Of a stretch of DNA of 63,887 bases, positions 16,022 to 25,400 are shown piece by piece. This stretch comes from Gloeocapsa sp. UFS-A4-WI-NPMV-4B04 (GTDB lineage Bacteria; Cyanobacteriota; Cyanobacteriia; Cyanobacteriales; Chroococcidiopsidaceae), in contig JAHHHE010000005.1 in the NCBI GenBank assembly GCA_019359535.1, forward strand, positions 1 through 63,887, written 5' to 3'. Positions within the stretch are counted from its first letter, which is position 1. Each line of letters starts with the position of its first letter. A program made the translations under genes and the position numbers. The notes under the pieces are model-generated. The model did not search any database. It was not told the origin of the DNA and worked only from the letters and a program-made list of their open reading frames with translations.

Positions 16022-17014
16022 TTATTGAGCATCTGATTGAGTTCGTAAAATATTATTTATCGCCTCCTGTGCTTCTACTAAATCAGGCTGCACAGCTAAA
16101 GCGCGGCGGTAAGCTTCTATTGCGCCGTTGATGTCATTCTGATGTCTGAGAACTTCGCCTATCTGCAAATAAGCTGTGACATTATTTGGATCTACCTGCG
16201 CTACCTGTTTCAAAGTCATTAGTCCAGCAGTAATGTTACCTTGGCTCATCCAAGCAGTTGCCAGACTTAATAAGACATTACTGTTATTGGGAGCGAGTGT
16301 TGCTGACTTTTGAAGTGCGGCGATCGCTTCAGCAAACCGCCCTTGCTGGATCAACATTGCACCCATCAATTCATAAGCATTGGCATTTTTTGGCTCACGG
16401 GTAACTACTTGCTGGTATGCCCACATAGCACCATCGTAGTCTTTTTGGCGTAGCAGCACTACGCCTAGTCCTAAGTAAGCATTGAGGTGATTTGGAGCTA
16501 GTTGGGTGGTACGACGATAAGCAGCTGAAGCTTTGGCATTTTCGCCCAAATTACCCAAACTATAGCCAAGCGCATAGTAAAAATCAGCATTGTTTCGATC
16601 AAGGGCGATCGCCTGTTGATACGCCGTCGCTGCTGCTGAAAAATTTTGTTGACGTGCGTATAAATAGCCAAGGCTGGCATAAATTCGGGGATTGTTTTGT
16701 TCTAGATTCGCTGCTTTTTGATAACGGGCGATCGCGCCTGTGTAATTTCCTGCATTTACCAAACGTCGCCCTTCCTCTAACAATTTGTTCAGCTGTTGGC
16801 TGTTTTGGTAGGAGCGATTACTCGCATGATTACCCTTATTTTGCGTTATCGCTACTTGAGCATGAACCATTGGCGGCATTATCGCTGTCAGTCCTCCGAT
16901 CAGAGAAACAGCGATTATCAATAAAGTCTGCTGTCTGAGCAAGTTGGCTGCTGGTAGTATGTTTTTATACACTTTCCGCTGCTGCACGTGAAATCTTCTT
17001 TGATATTTCTGCAA
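16022..17014 (-). CDS. Secreted or membrane-anchored TPR protein
   Basis: The 330-aa protein has an N-terminal hydrophobic segment (LLIIAVSLIGGLTAIM) that fits a signal peptide or anchor, ending near MVHAQ. From about residue 75 it has seven TPR repeats of 34 residues, with patterns such as YASLGYLYARQQNFSAAATA, AYLGLGVVLLRQKDYDGA and AYLQIGEVLRHQNDINGAIE. TPR arrays bind other proteins. The start is uncertain: TTG at 17014 or GTG at 16987 or 16969, as no early ATG exists. It converges with the ABC gene, 40 bp apart. Confidence 0.8.
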   Translation of the reverse strand: MQKYQRRFHVQQRKVYKNILPAANLLRQQTLLIIAVSLIGGLTAIMPPMVHAQVAITQNKGNHASNRSYQNSQQLNKLLEEGRRLVNAGNYTGAIARYQKAANLEQNNPRIYASLGYLYARQQNFSAAATAYQQAIALDRNNADFYYALGYSLGNLGENAKASAAYRRTTQLAPNHLNAYLGLGVVLLRQKDYDGAMWAYQQVVTREPKNANAYELMGAMLIQQGRFAEAIAALQKSATLAPNNSNVLLSLATAWMSQGNITAGLMTLKQVAQVDPNNVTAYLQIGEVLRHQNDINGAIEAYRRALAVQPDLVEAQEAINNILRTQSDAQ

Positions 17015-17830
17015 TTTATTTCAAAATGCTACGATTCCTTTACATTAAATCAGGAATAGTTGCACTTGTGAACTGGGGCCTTGGACTTAACCACTATTAA
17101 AACTAAATTTGTATTGTTGACAAACACTAAACAGGGAAGCTTTTTTACACTCAGGTTTCTAGCCGTGACGTTCCTCAATAATTTTCACAACCCAGATTAT
17201 GTAAAGGGTACTTTTTTAATTTATTGACAAATTTTTAAATATAAAATAATTTGCTTTTACAAGGTTTTATCAGCTCTTTTTGGCTGGACTTCCAGAGGTT
17301 CTTTCAATTGCACTGGTATCTAATAGCGTCTACTCAAGTAAAACTTAGTGCATTTGCATAACTAGGGCAATACACTATACCTTATCAAAGGAACCATATT
17401 GTAAATATAAGGTTTTTATCTAAAAGTTGATAATAAGCCATACCTAAGTATTTAAAGTTACAAAACTTGTAGTATTTATGTTATTTAATTACTAATTTGC
17501 TCATAAAAAAGCGAAGTTATTAAGTAAAATTTATTCCTATTTTCCTGATAATAGACTAATATTATTTTAAATAGTATAATACTTTTATAAAGTATAGATT
17601 AAATACTTAAATTTAAGTTTTTAATATAACTTAATCTTCAGTTTATAAAGTTATCAAAAATAATTAATTTAGGCAAAAAAATGCGTATTTTCTTCCTAAA
17701 GGTAGATACAATAATTATTTCTAGTGATAGATATTTAAAACAGAAATTTCAATTTTAATTGAAGCCTAACTAAAGACGATCCTCACAAACACAAAGTTTA
17801 CAAAAAAGGAAACAAGGGAGCAGATAAACT
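17015..17830. other. Long AT-rich spacer, no gene seen
   Basis: About 800 bp, very AT-rich from 17400 to 17760, between divergent genes. A ribosome binding site (AAGGGAG) lies 11 bp before the gene at 17831. The region may hold promoters for both neighbours, but I see no distinct one, no RNA and no reading frame worth naming. Confidence 0.5.
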
Positions 17831-18484
17831 ATGGCATACGTAAATAGACCATCAGATGATATTATTAATGAGCCTGTTGTTAGTGGTAAAGTTGTAGCTG
17901 ACTATCATGACAGAGTGCGGTGGGGGCCAATTCTTTCAGGTCTTGTAGTTGCCTTAGCAACTCAATTAATTTTAACTGCTCTATTTTCTGCAATTGGAGC
18001 AGACACTATTGCAGGTTCCGGTGCGCCTAGATCAAATGCACCTGGAGTTGCTAGAAGTGTAGGTATTTGGTCAGTTATTGGTTTGTTAATTTCTTTATTT
18101 ACCGGTGGCTGGTGTACAACCCGCGCTTGTGGGCCTATGAATCGTAGTACAGCGCTGCTTAACGGTGCGATTCTCTGGGCAACTACCTTAGCACTGAGTT
18201 CGTGGTTATTAGCAAATGGCGTAACGAGTGCTTTTGGTCTTGCAACTTCCGCAGCCTCTAATGCTGCTGGGGCGATCGCCGATCAAGTTCAGCAAGGTGG
18301 TGTAAATATACCGCAAAGTGTACCTAGTCCTAACATAACAGCTACCGAAACTCGTCAAGGTGCTGATGCAACAGCTACAGGATTGTGGTGGTTTGTATTC
18401 GGCTCGTTACTCGGTTTACTTGCATCGATGATTGGAGCTGCTGCTGGAGCGCGTAGCCCACGTAATAATAGTAATTACTCATAA
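17831..18484 (+). CDS. Conserved multi-pass membrane protein, unknown function
   Basis: The 217-aa protein begins with a short soluble part (to about residue 30, DYHDRVRWGP) and has four probable membrane segments: ILSGLVVALATQLILTALFS (34-53), SVIGLLISLFTGGW (80-95), LLNGAILWATTLALSSWLLA (108-128) and WWFVFGSLLGLLASMIGAAAG (186-206). A Ser/Asn/Gln-rich loop (about 140-180) lies between the last two. The pattern of a W-G-P-[IL]-L-x-G start is common to membrane proteins of unknown role in cyanobacteria. AAGGGAG precedes the ATG. It stands alone, convergent with the next gene. Confidence 0.75.
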   Translation: MAYVNRPSDDIINEPVVSGKVVADYHDRVRWGPILSGLVVALATQLILTALFSAIGADTIAGSGAPRSNAPGVARSVGIWSVIGLLISLFTGGWCTTRACGPMNRSTALLNGAILWATTLALSSWLLANGVTSAFGLATSAASNAAGAIADQVQQGGVNIPQSVPSPNITATETRQGADATATGLWWFVFGSLLGLLASMIGAAAGARSPRNNSNYS

Positions 18485-18540
18485 AAGCTTGAGTGATAAA
18501 TAAGATCTAGCTACTTTTTCTAGCACATTAAAGATGTAGT

Positions 18541-18562
18541 GGGGCAATTCATCAATTGCCCC
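18541..18562. terminator. Palindrome GGGGCAATT-CATC-AATTGCCCC between convergent genes
   Basis: A perfect 9-bp stem with a 4-nt loop lies between two convergent genes, flanked by GTAGT and TAC. The GGGGCAATTCAT..ATTGCCCC type of palindrome is widespread in cyanobacterial spacers, so it may be an interspersed repeat that also works as a bidirectional terminator. Confidence 0.55.
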
Positions 18563-18608
18563 TACTTAAGTAGTTTGCTAGGTAATTTTAACAAGAAATC
18601 TAGCAGAG

Positions 18609-19010
18609 CTAGTGCTTTATATCTGTATCCTCTATTTGATAGCGCACTAATTTCTTAACATACTCAGTAGGCAATCCTAGCTGTTGACCAATTGCTGCTT
18701 CTAATTGACTAGGCTCTGTTATAGGAAACTGAAATTCCATCTCTCTTAGCGCTGAGTTAACTGTCTTAACTTTAACCTTTGAAAACCCTTGATTTTTTTT
18801 GATTTCTACTTTAATTAATACTACTGTTCTTAAACGTCCTTGGAGTTGCATATCTGCTCGAAGATAAGTCTTAGGATTATAAGAGTGATTTAACATCTGC
18901 ATATTTACTAATCCACTTCCTATCCAGAAAACTAAACCTAGTAGCGGTAATGGTACCCAAAATTCTAATCCTAAAGAGGATAATCTCTGGAGTAATTGAT
19001 GTGGCAGCAT
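18609..19010 (-). CDS. Small membrane-anchored conserved protein
   Basis: The 133-aa protein has one N-terminal membrane segment (FWVPLPLLGLVFWIGSGLV, about residues 17-35) and a soluble beta-rich remainder (LQGRLRTVVLIKVEIKKN) that ends with a helical part (SQLEAAIGQQLGLPTEYVKKLVRYQI). I do not know a function. It is divergent from the response regulator gene with 69 bp between the two start codons, so the promoters must overlap. Confidence 0.65.
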   Translation of the reverse strand: MLPHQLLQRLSSLGLEFWVPLPLLGLVFWIGSGLVNMQMLNHSYNPKTYLRADMQLQGRLRTVVLIKVEIKKNQGFSKVKVKTVNSALREMEFQFPITEPSQLEAAIGQQLGLPTEYVKKLVRYQIEDTDIKH

Positions 19011-19079
19011 AGGGTAGTAGGTATATGGCTACTATTAGTGCATTATCAGGATTAGAGTAGAAGTGCAGTAATAGCGGGT

Positions 19080-19763
19080 ATGTTAATTTTACTGGTAGAA
19101 GACGATAGGGCACAGTTGGAGCCGCTTTACGCTGCACTGCAAGGAGCAGGACACATCGTTGATGCTATTGAAGATGGGGAAATAGCACAAGGGCTAATAT
19201 CCCAGAAAGATTATGATTTGTTGATTTTAGACTGGATGCTGCCCAAGGTCAGTGGAGTTAGTCTGTGTCAACAGTATCGGCGGACAGGCAAAACTGCTCC
19301 TGTACTAATGCTTACAGCCAAAGATACCACTTCGGATAAAGTTACTGGTCTAGATGCTGGTGCAGACGATTACCTAGTGAAACCAGTTGATGTGATCGAA
19401 CTTCTAGCACGAGTACGAGCTTTGGGAAGGCGATCGCCTCAATGGATGGGAGATACACTTAGTATTGCAGATTTACAACTGCATCTCACAAGTCTTACCC
19501 TAGAGCGAAAGCAAGTAACAATTCAATTATCAACTCGTGAATTTCAGCTAATGGAGTACCTGATGCGTCATCCCCGTCAGGTTTTATCTCACGATCAAAT
19601 TGAACAAGCGCTTTGGGAGTGGGGAACAGAACCAGAAAGTAATGCCGTAGCAACTTTAGTACGCCGACTGAGACAGCGCTTGCAGGCAGTTGGAGTTAAA
19701 GATTGGCTAGAAACATTATATGGGACGGGTTATCGCTTAAATCCACCTGAAAAGAAAGAGTAG
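19080..19763 (+). CDS. OmpR-family response regulator (RppA-type)
   Basis: The 227-aa protein has a receiver domain with acidic pocket Glu7-Asp8-Asp9, phosphoacceptor Asp51 (LILDWMLPKVSG), Thr79 and Lys101 (LVKPVD). A winged-helix DNA-binding domain follows, from about 127 to 222 (STREFQLMEYLMRHPRQVLS, then VRRLRQRL, then YGTGYRL). It resembles cyanobacterial RppA-type regulators tied to redox, nickel or light responses. The kinase gene begins 29 bp downstream, so the two form an operon. Confidence 0.9.
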   Translation: MLILLVEDDRAQLEPLYAALQGAGHIVDAIEDGEIAQGLISQKDYDLLILDWMLPKVSGVSLCQQYRRTGKTAPVLMLTAKDTTSDKVTGLDAGADDYLVKPVDVIELLARVRALGRRSPQWMGDTLSIADLQLHLTSLTLERKQVTIQLSTREFQLMEYLMRHPRQVLSHDQIEQALWEWGTEPESNAVATLVRRLRQRLQAVGVKDWLETLYGTGYRLNPPEKKE

Positions 19764-19792
19764 CAAGTAGAAGTTGCCTCTAGTCTCTGACT

Positions 19793-21058
19793 ATGTTTAA
19801 TCGCAGTCGTCGTAATCTCGCTTATTGGTTCGCACTTTCAATGGGGAGTATCCTAATCCTCTTTGCCTCTGTAGTGTATTACCGCCAAGTTCAGGATCAA
19901 CTTTTAGCTTTTGATCAAAGACTTTACGCAAAAAGCAAAGCGATCGCAGTAGGCGTTCGGTATTGGGATCATCGCAGTCGCTGGCGGCTCAATTTAGAAG
20001 ATGAACTACTTTTGGGAACTAACAAGCTGCCATTTGATAGTGACATAGTATATTTACGCTGGTATAACTCGCAAGGACAAATACTACTATTTTTTGGTGC
20101 TACTGTGCCAAAGCAATTACAAGGGAAACTTGGCTTTCAAACCGTTAAAACTGATAGCAATCAAACATTGTTACGCCAGCTTACAATACCAGTTGTCCAA
20201 AATAATTTGCTGATTGGCTATTTCCAAATTGCTACCCCCCTCACACCTGTAAAAGAAGATTTAGCTCGCACACGGCTATTTTTATCCCTAGGTGTACCAA
20301 TAACACTAGGCTTAATTGGTTTCACAGGTTGGTTTCTAGGAGGACTGGCAATGCAACCAATACGTCGTTCTTACGAGCAACTGCAACGCTTCACTGCTGA
20401 TGCTTCCCATGAATTGCGCGCTCCTTTGGCTGCAACTCTTAGCAATGCTCAAGTCGGGTTATTAGCTCCTGTAGGCGCAGAAAAAGAACAGCGTCAGCGC
20501 TTGGAAAACATTGTAGAAATCACCAAGTCAATGAGCGTACTAATCAATAACTTGCTGTTTCTAGCACGTAATGAAGGAAGATTAGCGCCTGAAGTTTTAA
20601 AAACTGTTGATCTTGTTAGTTTAATCCAACCATTAATAGCTGAATATACTACCCAAGCAGCAACGCAAAGCTTGAGTTTTATCAGCAAATTGCCACAGCA
20701 ACCAGTGATTTTAAGTGCCGATCCAGAGCTTTTGCAACAGGCTATCAAAAACCTGCTGAATAATGCTTTTAAATACACTTTATCTGGCGGTACTGTGCAG
20801 CTGCAAGTGTTTACTCAGTCACGGCGAGCGACTCTGCAAGTAATAGATAATGGTATTGGGATTCCAGCAGACGATTTACCGCATATCTTTGAACGATTTT
20901 ATCGAGTGGATACAGTGCGAGCGCGTTCTTCTGGTGGTTTTGGTTTGGGGTTAGCGATCGCGCAACAAATCGTAGCAGCTCACGACGGGCAAATTACCGC
21001 CACTAGCAAGATAGGAGTTGGCTCAACCTTTCAAATTCAGCTTCCGCTTAAGGGGTAA
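19793..21058 (+). CDS. Sensor histidine kinase (RppB-type)
   Basis: The 421-aa kinase has two membrane segments (about 11-30 and 163-185) enclosing a periplasmic sensor part of about 130 residues. It then has the phosphoacceptor box [15 protein letters not shown] (His206), the N box LLNNAFKYT, the G1 box [18 protein letters not shown] and the G2 box [13 protein letters not shown]. It would phosphorylate the response regulator encoded just upstream. What the sensor part detects cannot be read from the sequence. The last 275 bp are copied, in damaged form, at 58886-59161. Confidence 0.9.
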   Translation: MFNRSRRNLAYWFALSMGSILILFASVVYYRQVQDQLLAFDQRLYAKSKAIAVGVRYWDHRSRWRLNLEDELLLGTNKLPFDSDIVYLRWYNSQGQILLFFGATVPKQLQGKLGFQTVKTDSNQTLLRQLTIPVVQNNLLIGYFQIATPLTPVKEDLARTRLFLSLGVPITLGLIGFTGWFLGGLAMQPIRRSYEQLQRFTADASHELRAPLAATLSNAQVGLLAPVGAEKEQRQRLENIVEITKSMSVLINNLLFLARNEGRLAPEVLKTVDLVSLIQPLIAEYTTQAATQSLSFISKLPQQPVILSADPELLQQAIKNLLNNAFKYTLSGGTVQLQVFTQSRRATLQVIDNGIGIPADDLPHIFERFYRVDTVRARSSGGFGLGLAIAQQIVAAHDGQITATSKIGVGSTFQIQLPLKG

Positions 21059-21515
21059 AAGCAGTTTGACGGGTAGCAATTGCGATTTGCAGTACAAAAC
21101 GTTTATGGTTTATAGGGCTTCTGTTATGTCTGTGATGCTTGGGAGAGCCTTCTCTCGCAACTATTAAGTACACTCAATTTACGGTTTTAACTAAGGCGAA
21201 ACAAAATTTCAGTTTAAAAACCGCTCCAGGATGTTATCTATAAAAACTCCATATAACCACTATTTATGCCGCCAAGCGATTAGTAGGGACGGTAGTTTAA
21301 GGTTGTTAATAGATGAGCGCACGATTTCCATTACAGCCATTTTTGCTTATAAGAGAGTAAAAGCTTAGTTAACTGCTTGTCTAAATTAGCTAAAACTTTG
21401 AAATCTTGGTAAATTTTGACGTACAGAATGGGAATTATTAAGTGTAGGATTTTTTAACTGACTGGCTTGAGCTATGGAAAACGCACCAAATATCTTGGAC
21501 ACTAAAAGCCTAAGT
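21059..21515. other. Spacer, no gene seen
   Basis: About 450 bp between the kinase gene and the kinase-domain fragment at 21516. There is no convincing reading frame. The first 15 bp belong to the segment duplicated at 59147-59161. Confidence 0.4.
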
Positions 21516-21796
21516 AAAAATAACATTGCTAAGTCCTTGTTCGTTTGGCAACCCTAGTAGGGTATGAATACTCGGCAAACGTCAATCAGCACAGCGCATC
21601 CACTAATAATACTCGTCGCCCCATAGCGGTAGCCTGCGCCAGTTGTACAGCAACGGTAGACTTACCTTCAGCGTGTAAAAATGAACTGATTACAAAAGAG
21701 TTAATCGGCGTGTCAGAACCGAGAAAACCAATGTTTGTAGAGAGCGGAATGCCTCCAAAAACGGAAAATAGCTTTTATTTTGAGGGTTGCTGATAT
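21516..21796 (-). pseudogene. Decayed partial copy of the Wzc-like kinase domain
   Basis: This stretch aligns along its length with 22245-22520 inside the intact kinase gene (shared blocks AATAACATTGCT, GTAGACTTACCTTCAGCGTGTAA versus GTAGATTTACCTTCAGCGTGTAA, GATTACAAAAGAGTTAAT, GGAAAATAGCTTTTAT). It covers the Walker A region on the minus strand but has many substitutions and several indels, so no kinase fragment could be made from it. It lies 79 bp beyond the 3' end of the intact gene. Confidence 0.8.
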
Positions 21797-21874
21797 TACG
21801 AAACACCACCATTATAACCATCTGGTTTTTCCTCACCAGCTACCTCAGCTACAGAAGAGATTTTTTTGCGGTTA

Positions 21875-24031
21875 TTAGTAACTATAAGGTGTATGAGTGT
21901 TGTAGTTTTTCAGACCATTGCAAACAGTACCTAAAACATTGGTAGGAGAAAGTTTTAGCCTATCTAAAGCGTGCATAAATACTGAGCGGTCAGTTTTATC
22001 CATTAGGACAACTAATATAATTCCATCTGTATGACTAGCAACCAGATTACTATCAACAAGACTCAACAAAGGTGGCGTGTCATATATAATTAAGTCAAAC
22101 TTGTGCCGAAGTTGTTCCATAATATTCTGGAGCTTTTTAGAAGATAGAAGCTTTGTTGGATCGGGTGGGATATAACCAGCAGTTAACACAAAAAGATTAT
22201 CCCAAGGCGATCGCTGGATTGCTTCTAAAACTGGCAAATTTGTAGAAATAACATTGCTCAGTCCTGGCTCGTTTGGTAGGTCAAATAAGCTATGAATCTG
22301 GGGTAGACGCAAATCAGCATCTACTATTAACACTTTTTGCCCCATCGCTGCTGCTGCTTGTGCTAAGTGTGCAGCAACCGTAGATTTACCTTCAGCGTGT
22401 AAGGCTGAACTAATTACAAAAGAGTTAATTGGGGTGTCAGAACCCAGAAAACGAACATTTATATTTAGGGAGCGGAATGCCTCTAAAAAGGGAAAATAGC
22501 TTTTATCTTGAGCATTACTAATAGTATGCACCACTGGATTGTAGCCACTTTGTTTCGTTTCGATAGCTGTCTTGGCTACAAGAGCAGGTTTTTGAATATG
22601 CTTGTGGAAAGGAATCATACCCAAAAGTGGCAGTTTTGTTACCTCTTTGAGTTCATCAGGCGAGTGAAACACTTTATTGAGCTTCTCTAGCAACAACGCA
22701 GCTCCTACGCCACCTAATAGCCCCGCGATCGCACCTAGAATTAGACCCCGCTTTACATCAGTATCAATAGGTTCAGGTAGTTCAGGAGCAACAATTAATT
22801 CCCAGGGAACTTCCTTTTGAGCAGTTTCAATTTCTAGCGATTGGCGTTTTTCTAAAAATCGGTTCAAACTTTCCGTAGCAATATTTAGTTCCCGTTGTAA
22901 ATCTGCGTATTGACGTGCCAGACTAGGCGCTTGTTTAATTTGTTGAGTCAAGTTACTTTCGGCTTTTGCCAGTTGATTTGCCCGCACCTGCAAAACTGAG
23001 ATTTGGTTCTCCAGCTCCAGCTTTTTGTTCACTAGCACTCGTCTAGCTTCTTGCTGCACTAACGGCAGTAGTTTTTCTCGCTTCTGTTGTAGCGCCTGAA
23101 TAGTAGGGCTATCTTCTTGAAATCTAATTAACTCTACATCAATTTGACTTTCTAGCTGCCGCAACTGATCCACTAACTTCTGATAAGCGGGAGATTCATT
23201 CAATACTTGCGGCTCACCTGACTGACTTTGCACAATTTGATAGAAGGAGCGAGTTTCAGCTAGCTGTTTTTGGGTATCCAGTTGCTGTAACTTAATAGTA
23301 TTGAGTTGCTCAGATAGTTGTTCAGCTTTAGCACTTGGATCGATGAAATTGTACTTTTGCCGAAAGTTTTGCAGTTGTGTTTGTAGACCATTAACCCGCG
23401 CTTGCAGCATTGGTTGCTGAGAATCAACAAACTGAATTCCTTGGCTAAGGTTAGTCTGTCGCTCCTGCAAAGAGTATTTCAAATATCCTCTAGCTAACAA
23501 ATCTAAAATAAACTTAACTTTTTGTGGATCTGAATCCTGGTAACGGACTTCCAAGATTTTAGTTTCTTGAAAGCGGGTAAGTGTTAAATTTGGTATTAGT
23601 GAATAGTAGTTAATATCTGGATAACGAGTATTAATTTGCTTGATAATTGGAGCTATCAGTTTTGGACTCTGCAAAACTTGGATCTGGGTGGAGTAATCCA
23701 AGCCTGCTTCTTGGGAGTTGGTATTTGCCTGTGAGTCTGGAGTTAGTTGTGCCAGTTGAGTTTCTGCTGTTACTGGTTCAACTAAAAGTTGAAATTTTCC
23801 TTCATAGCTAGCTTGACGACTTAAAGTCGTAAACCAAATAGTAGAAGAGATAGCGATCGCGACACCCCCAATCACAATAGCTCGGCGACGTACAAATGCC
23901 AAAATTTGCTGCAAATTCCATTCATCACCTTGATTTTCTAGGGATTTCAAAGCATAGTTTGGCGGTATTGACGGCGGGTGTTGGCTATTGTTTTTAGTTA
24001 CTAATTGCTGAATTGGTTGTTGCTCTTTCAT
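21875..24031 (-). CDS. Polysaccharide co-polymerase / tyrosine autokinase (Wzc-like)
   Basis: The 718-aa protein combines a Wzz chain-length domain with a bacterial tyrosine kinase. The first membrane segment is at about 52-69 (IVIGGVAIAISSTIWF) and the second just before the cytoplasmic kinase (LILGAIAGLLGGVGAALLLE). A long coiled coil lies between. The kinase has Walker A at 542-551 (SALHAEGKST), Walker A' VLIVDADLRLP at 567, and Walker B LIIYDTPP at 647. The tail NYNTHTPYSY supplies Tyr residues for autophosphorylation, though fewer than in E. coli Wzc. It is the last gene of the minus-strand polysaccharide locus and sets polymer length and export. Confidence 0.92.
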   Translation of the reverse strand: MKEQQPIQQLVTKNNSQHPPSIPPNYALKSLENQGDEWNLQQILAFVRRRAIVIGGVAIAISSTIWFTTLSRQASYEGKFQLLVEPVTAETQLAQLTPDSQANTNSQEAGLDYSTQIQVLQSPKLIAPIIKQINTRYPDINYYSLIPNLTLTRFQETKILEVRYQDSDPQKVKFILDLLARGYLKYSLQERQTNLSQGIQFVDSQQPMLQARVNGLQTQLQNFRQKYNFIDPSAKAEQLSEQLNTIKLQQLDTQKQLAETRSFYQIVQSQSGEPQVLNESPAYQKLVDQLRQLESQIDVELIRFQEDSPTIQALQQKREKLLPLVQQEARRVLVNKKLELENQISVLQVRANQLAKAESNLTQQIKQAPSLARQYADLQRELNIATESLNRFLEKRQSLEIETAQKEVPWELIVAPELPEPIDTDVKRGLILGAIAGLLGGVGAALLLEKLNKVFHSPDELKEVTKLPLLGMIPFHKHIQKPALVAKTAIETKQSGYNPVVHTISNAQDKSYFPFLEAFRSLNINVRFLGSDTPINSFVISSALHAEGKSTVAAHLAQAAAAMGQKVLIVDADLRLPQIHSLFDLPNEPGLSNVISTNLPVLEAIQRSPWDNLFVLTAGYIPPDPTKLLSSKKLQNIMEQLRHKFDLIIYDTPPLLSLVDSNLVASHTDGIILVVLMDKTDRSVFMHALDRLKLSPTNVLGTVCNGLKNYNTHTPYSY

Positions 24032-25400
24032 ATTAGCTATTTAAATCTTAGCTGCTTCAGCTTCAAATAAATTTAACTTTAATTGCGATCGCTGCTTTAC
24101 AACTAAGTTGGTATCTATAGGTTCTACAAACCGAAACTTTGTTGACATTCTCCCCATTGCTAGAACCAAGGGGATTCATCAAGAGTTTTCCCTTTACATT
24201 ACTCCAGAAAACGTTTTCAGACTTTCTACTTATGAGAAAACGAAACCATTATGGAGGTGGTCACTGAGGCTTCGGCAAAGCTCAGCCCAGGTCAGTACCG
24301 AAGTGCGGTTGCCATCTACCGCTACTACTGTAAGATTGTACCCTTCGACAGTCTCAGGGCAACGCCCCCAGATACTTTTGAATTGACACCCCGAACCCCA
24401 ATCCACCTAACTACCGAACAATCGTATAATTGAGCCAAGCCGTTGCAGCACTTGGAATGAAACTCCAACTAACTAACGGTCTCAATCTATGTGGGTAAAC
24501 TACCTATCTAGTAGAAGATTTATGTATGAATTATAACATACTCAAGGCGATTAAAAAGGCGAATACCACTTACCCCAATATCTGATCAGAGAAGTGCTTT
24601 GCAGGTTCTCTGTCCGCGCCTTCCTCTCGCAAGAAAGGGGCTTGCACGTGCCGAAGAATTTGGTCAGAATTTGTTAATTCTACTTCTATTATGGATTATC
24701 CTCAGCTTCTACGCCCAACAGCAAACTTACCAGTAGTCTTAATCCGGAACACCTATATAGTCATGAGGATGGGTCAGGCTCTAAGTAGTATTAATTACCA
24801 CAACAACGCAGTTACTCATACTGTAGCAAATGCCTGACTTTCAAGATTGCGATAATTTTGTACAAAGCAAAGCCATTTCCGCCAATGTTTGGTCTAAAGA
24901 TAAACTTGTTACAGCTTGAAAAGTTTGCTCTGCTCAAGCTGTAATCTGCTTGTTTGGCATTGCGCTATATCTAATCCTCGAATCAACAAATTTCTTTGCC
25001 TTATTTTAAGTAAATAAACTTTAACTAACTAAACCAGTAATTAATAATTTCATTTTCTCCAGGATGAAGTTGCGAGTATGGCAAAACAACTCCTCTTGAA
25101 AAGAAATTTAAATTTATTGTTTTAAACAAAAGCAAGATAAACCTTTAACAAAGCTAAAAAAAAATTTAGTTATAATTTATTTTAAGTAAATTTACTACTC
25201 TTCAACCTTAAAAGAATTGAGTGTACACTAAATATGTTTAATGTAGTTCTAGCCAAAATTGACGCTCAAATGTTTTCAATATAGTTGTGTTACAAAAATG
25301 AGGAGGGTGGTACAGAGGGTTTGCTCAGGATATATTTTGTTTGATATCCAACTCCATACCCTACCCTATGGGGAGGCATCGCTTACAAGTAGCGGTACTT
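24032..25400. other. 1.4-kb spacer with IS debris
   Basis: There is no gene between the kinase and the glycosyltransferase. It contains a lone IS200/605-type right end (24141-24178) with flanking sequence that looks like the matching non-coding part up to about 24430. A GCTTGCACGTG block at about 24649-24660 recalls the remnant at 2700. The rest is AT-rich. Confidence 0.5.
24141..24178 (-). mobile_element. Solo right end of an IS200/IS605-type element
   Basis: On the minus strand the sequence reads GAATCCCCTTGG ... GGGGAGAATGTCAAC, with CCCC/GGGG arms, the same organisation as the right ends at 2421-2454 and 14751-14783. No tnpB coding sequence is recognisable next to it. The 250 bp upstream on the minus strand (to about 24430) may be what is left of the guide-RNA region. 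Confidence 0.5.

Noticed and set aside
16492..16938. 148-codon plus-strand frame
   Set aside because: It is the antisense shadow of the TPR gene, whose repeats explain the open frame.
24108..24433. Two short plus-strand reading frames as genes
   Set aside because: They run through the IS-type right end and its flank on the opposite strand, with no ribosome binding site and no protein-like composition.
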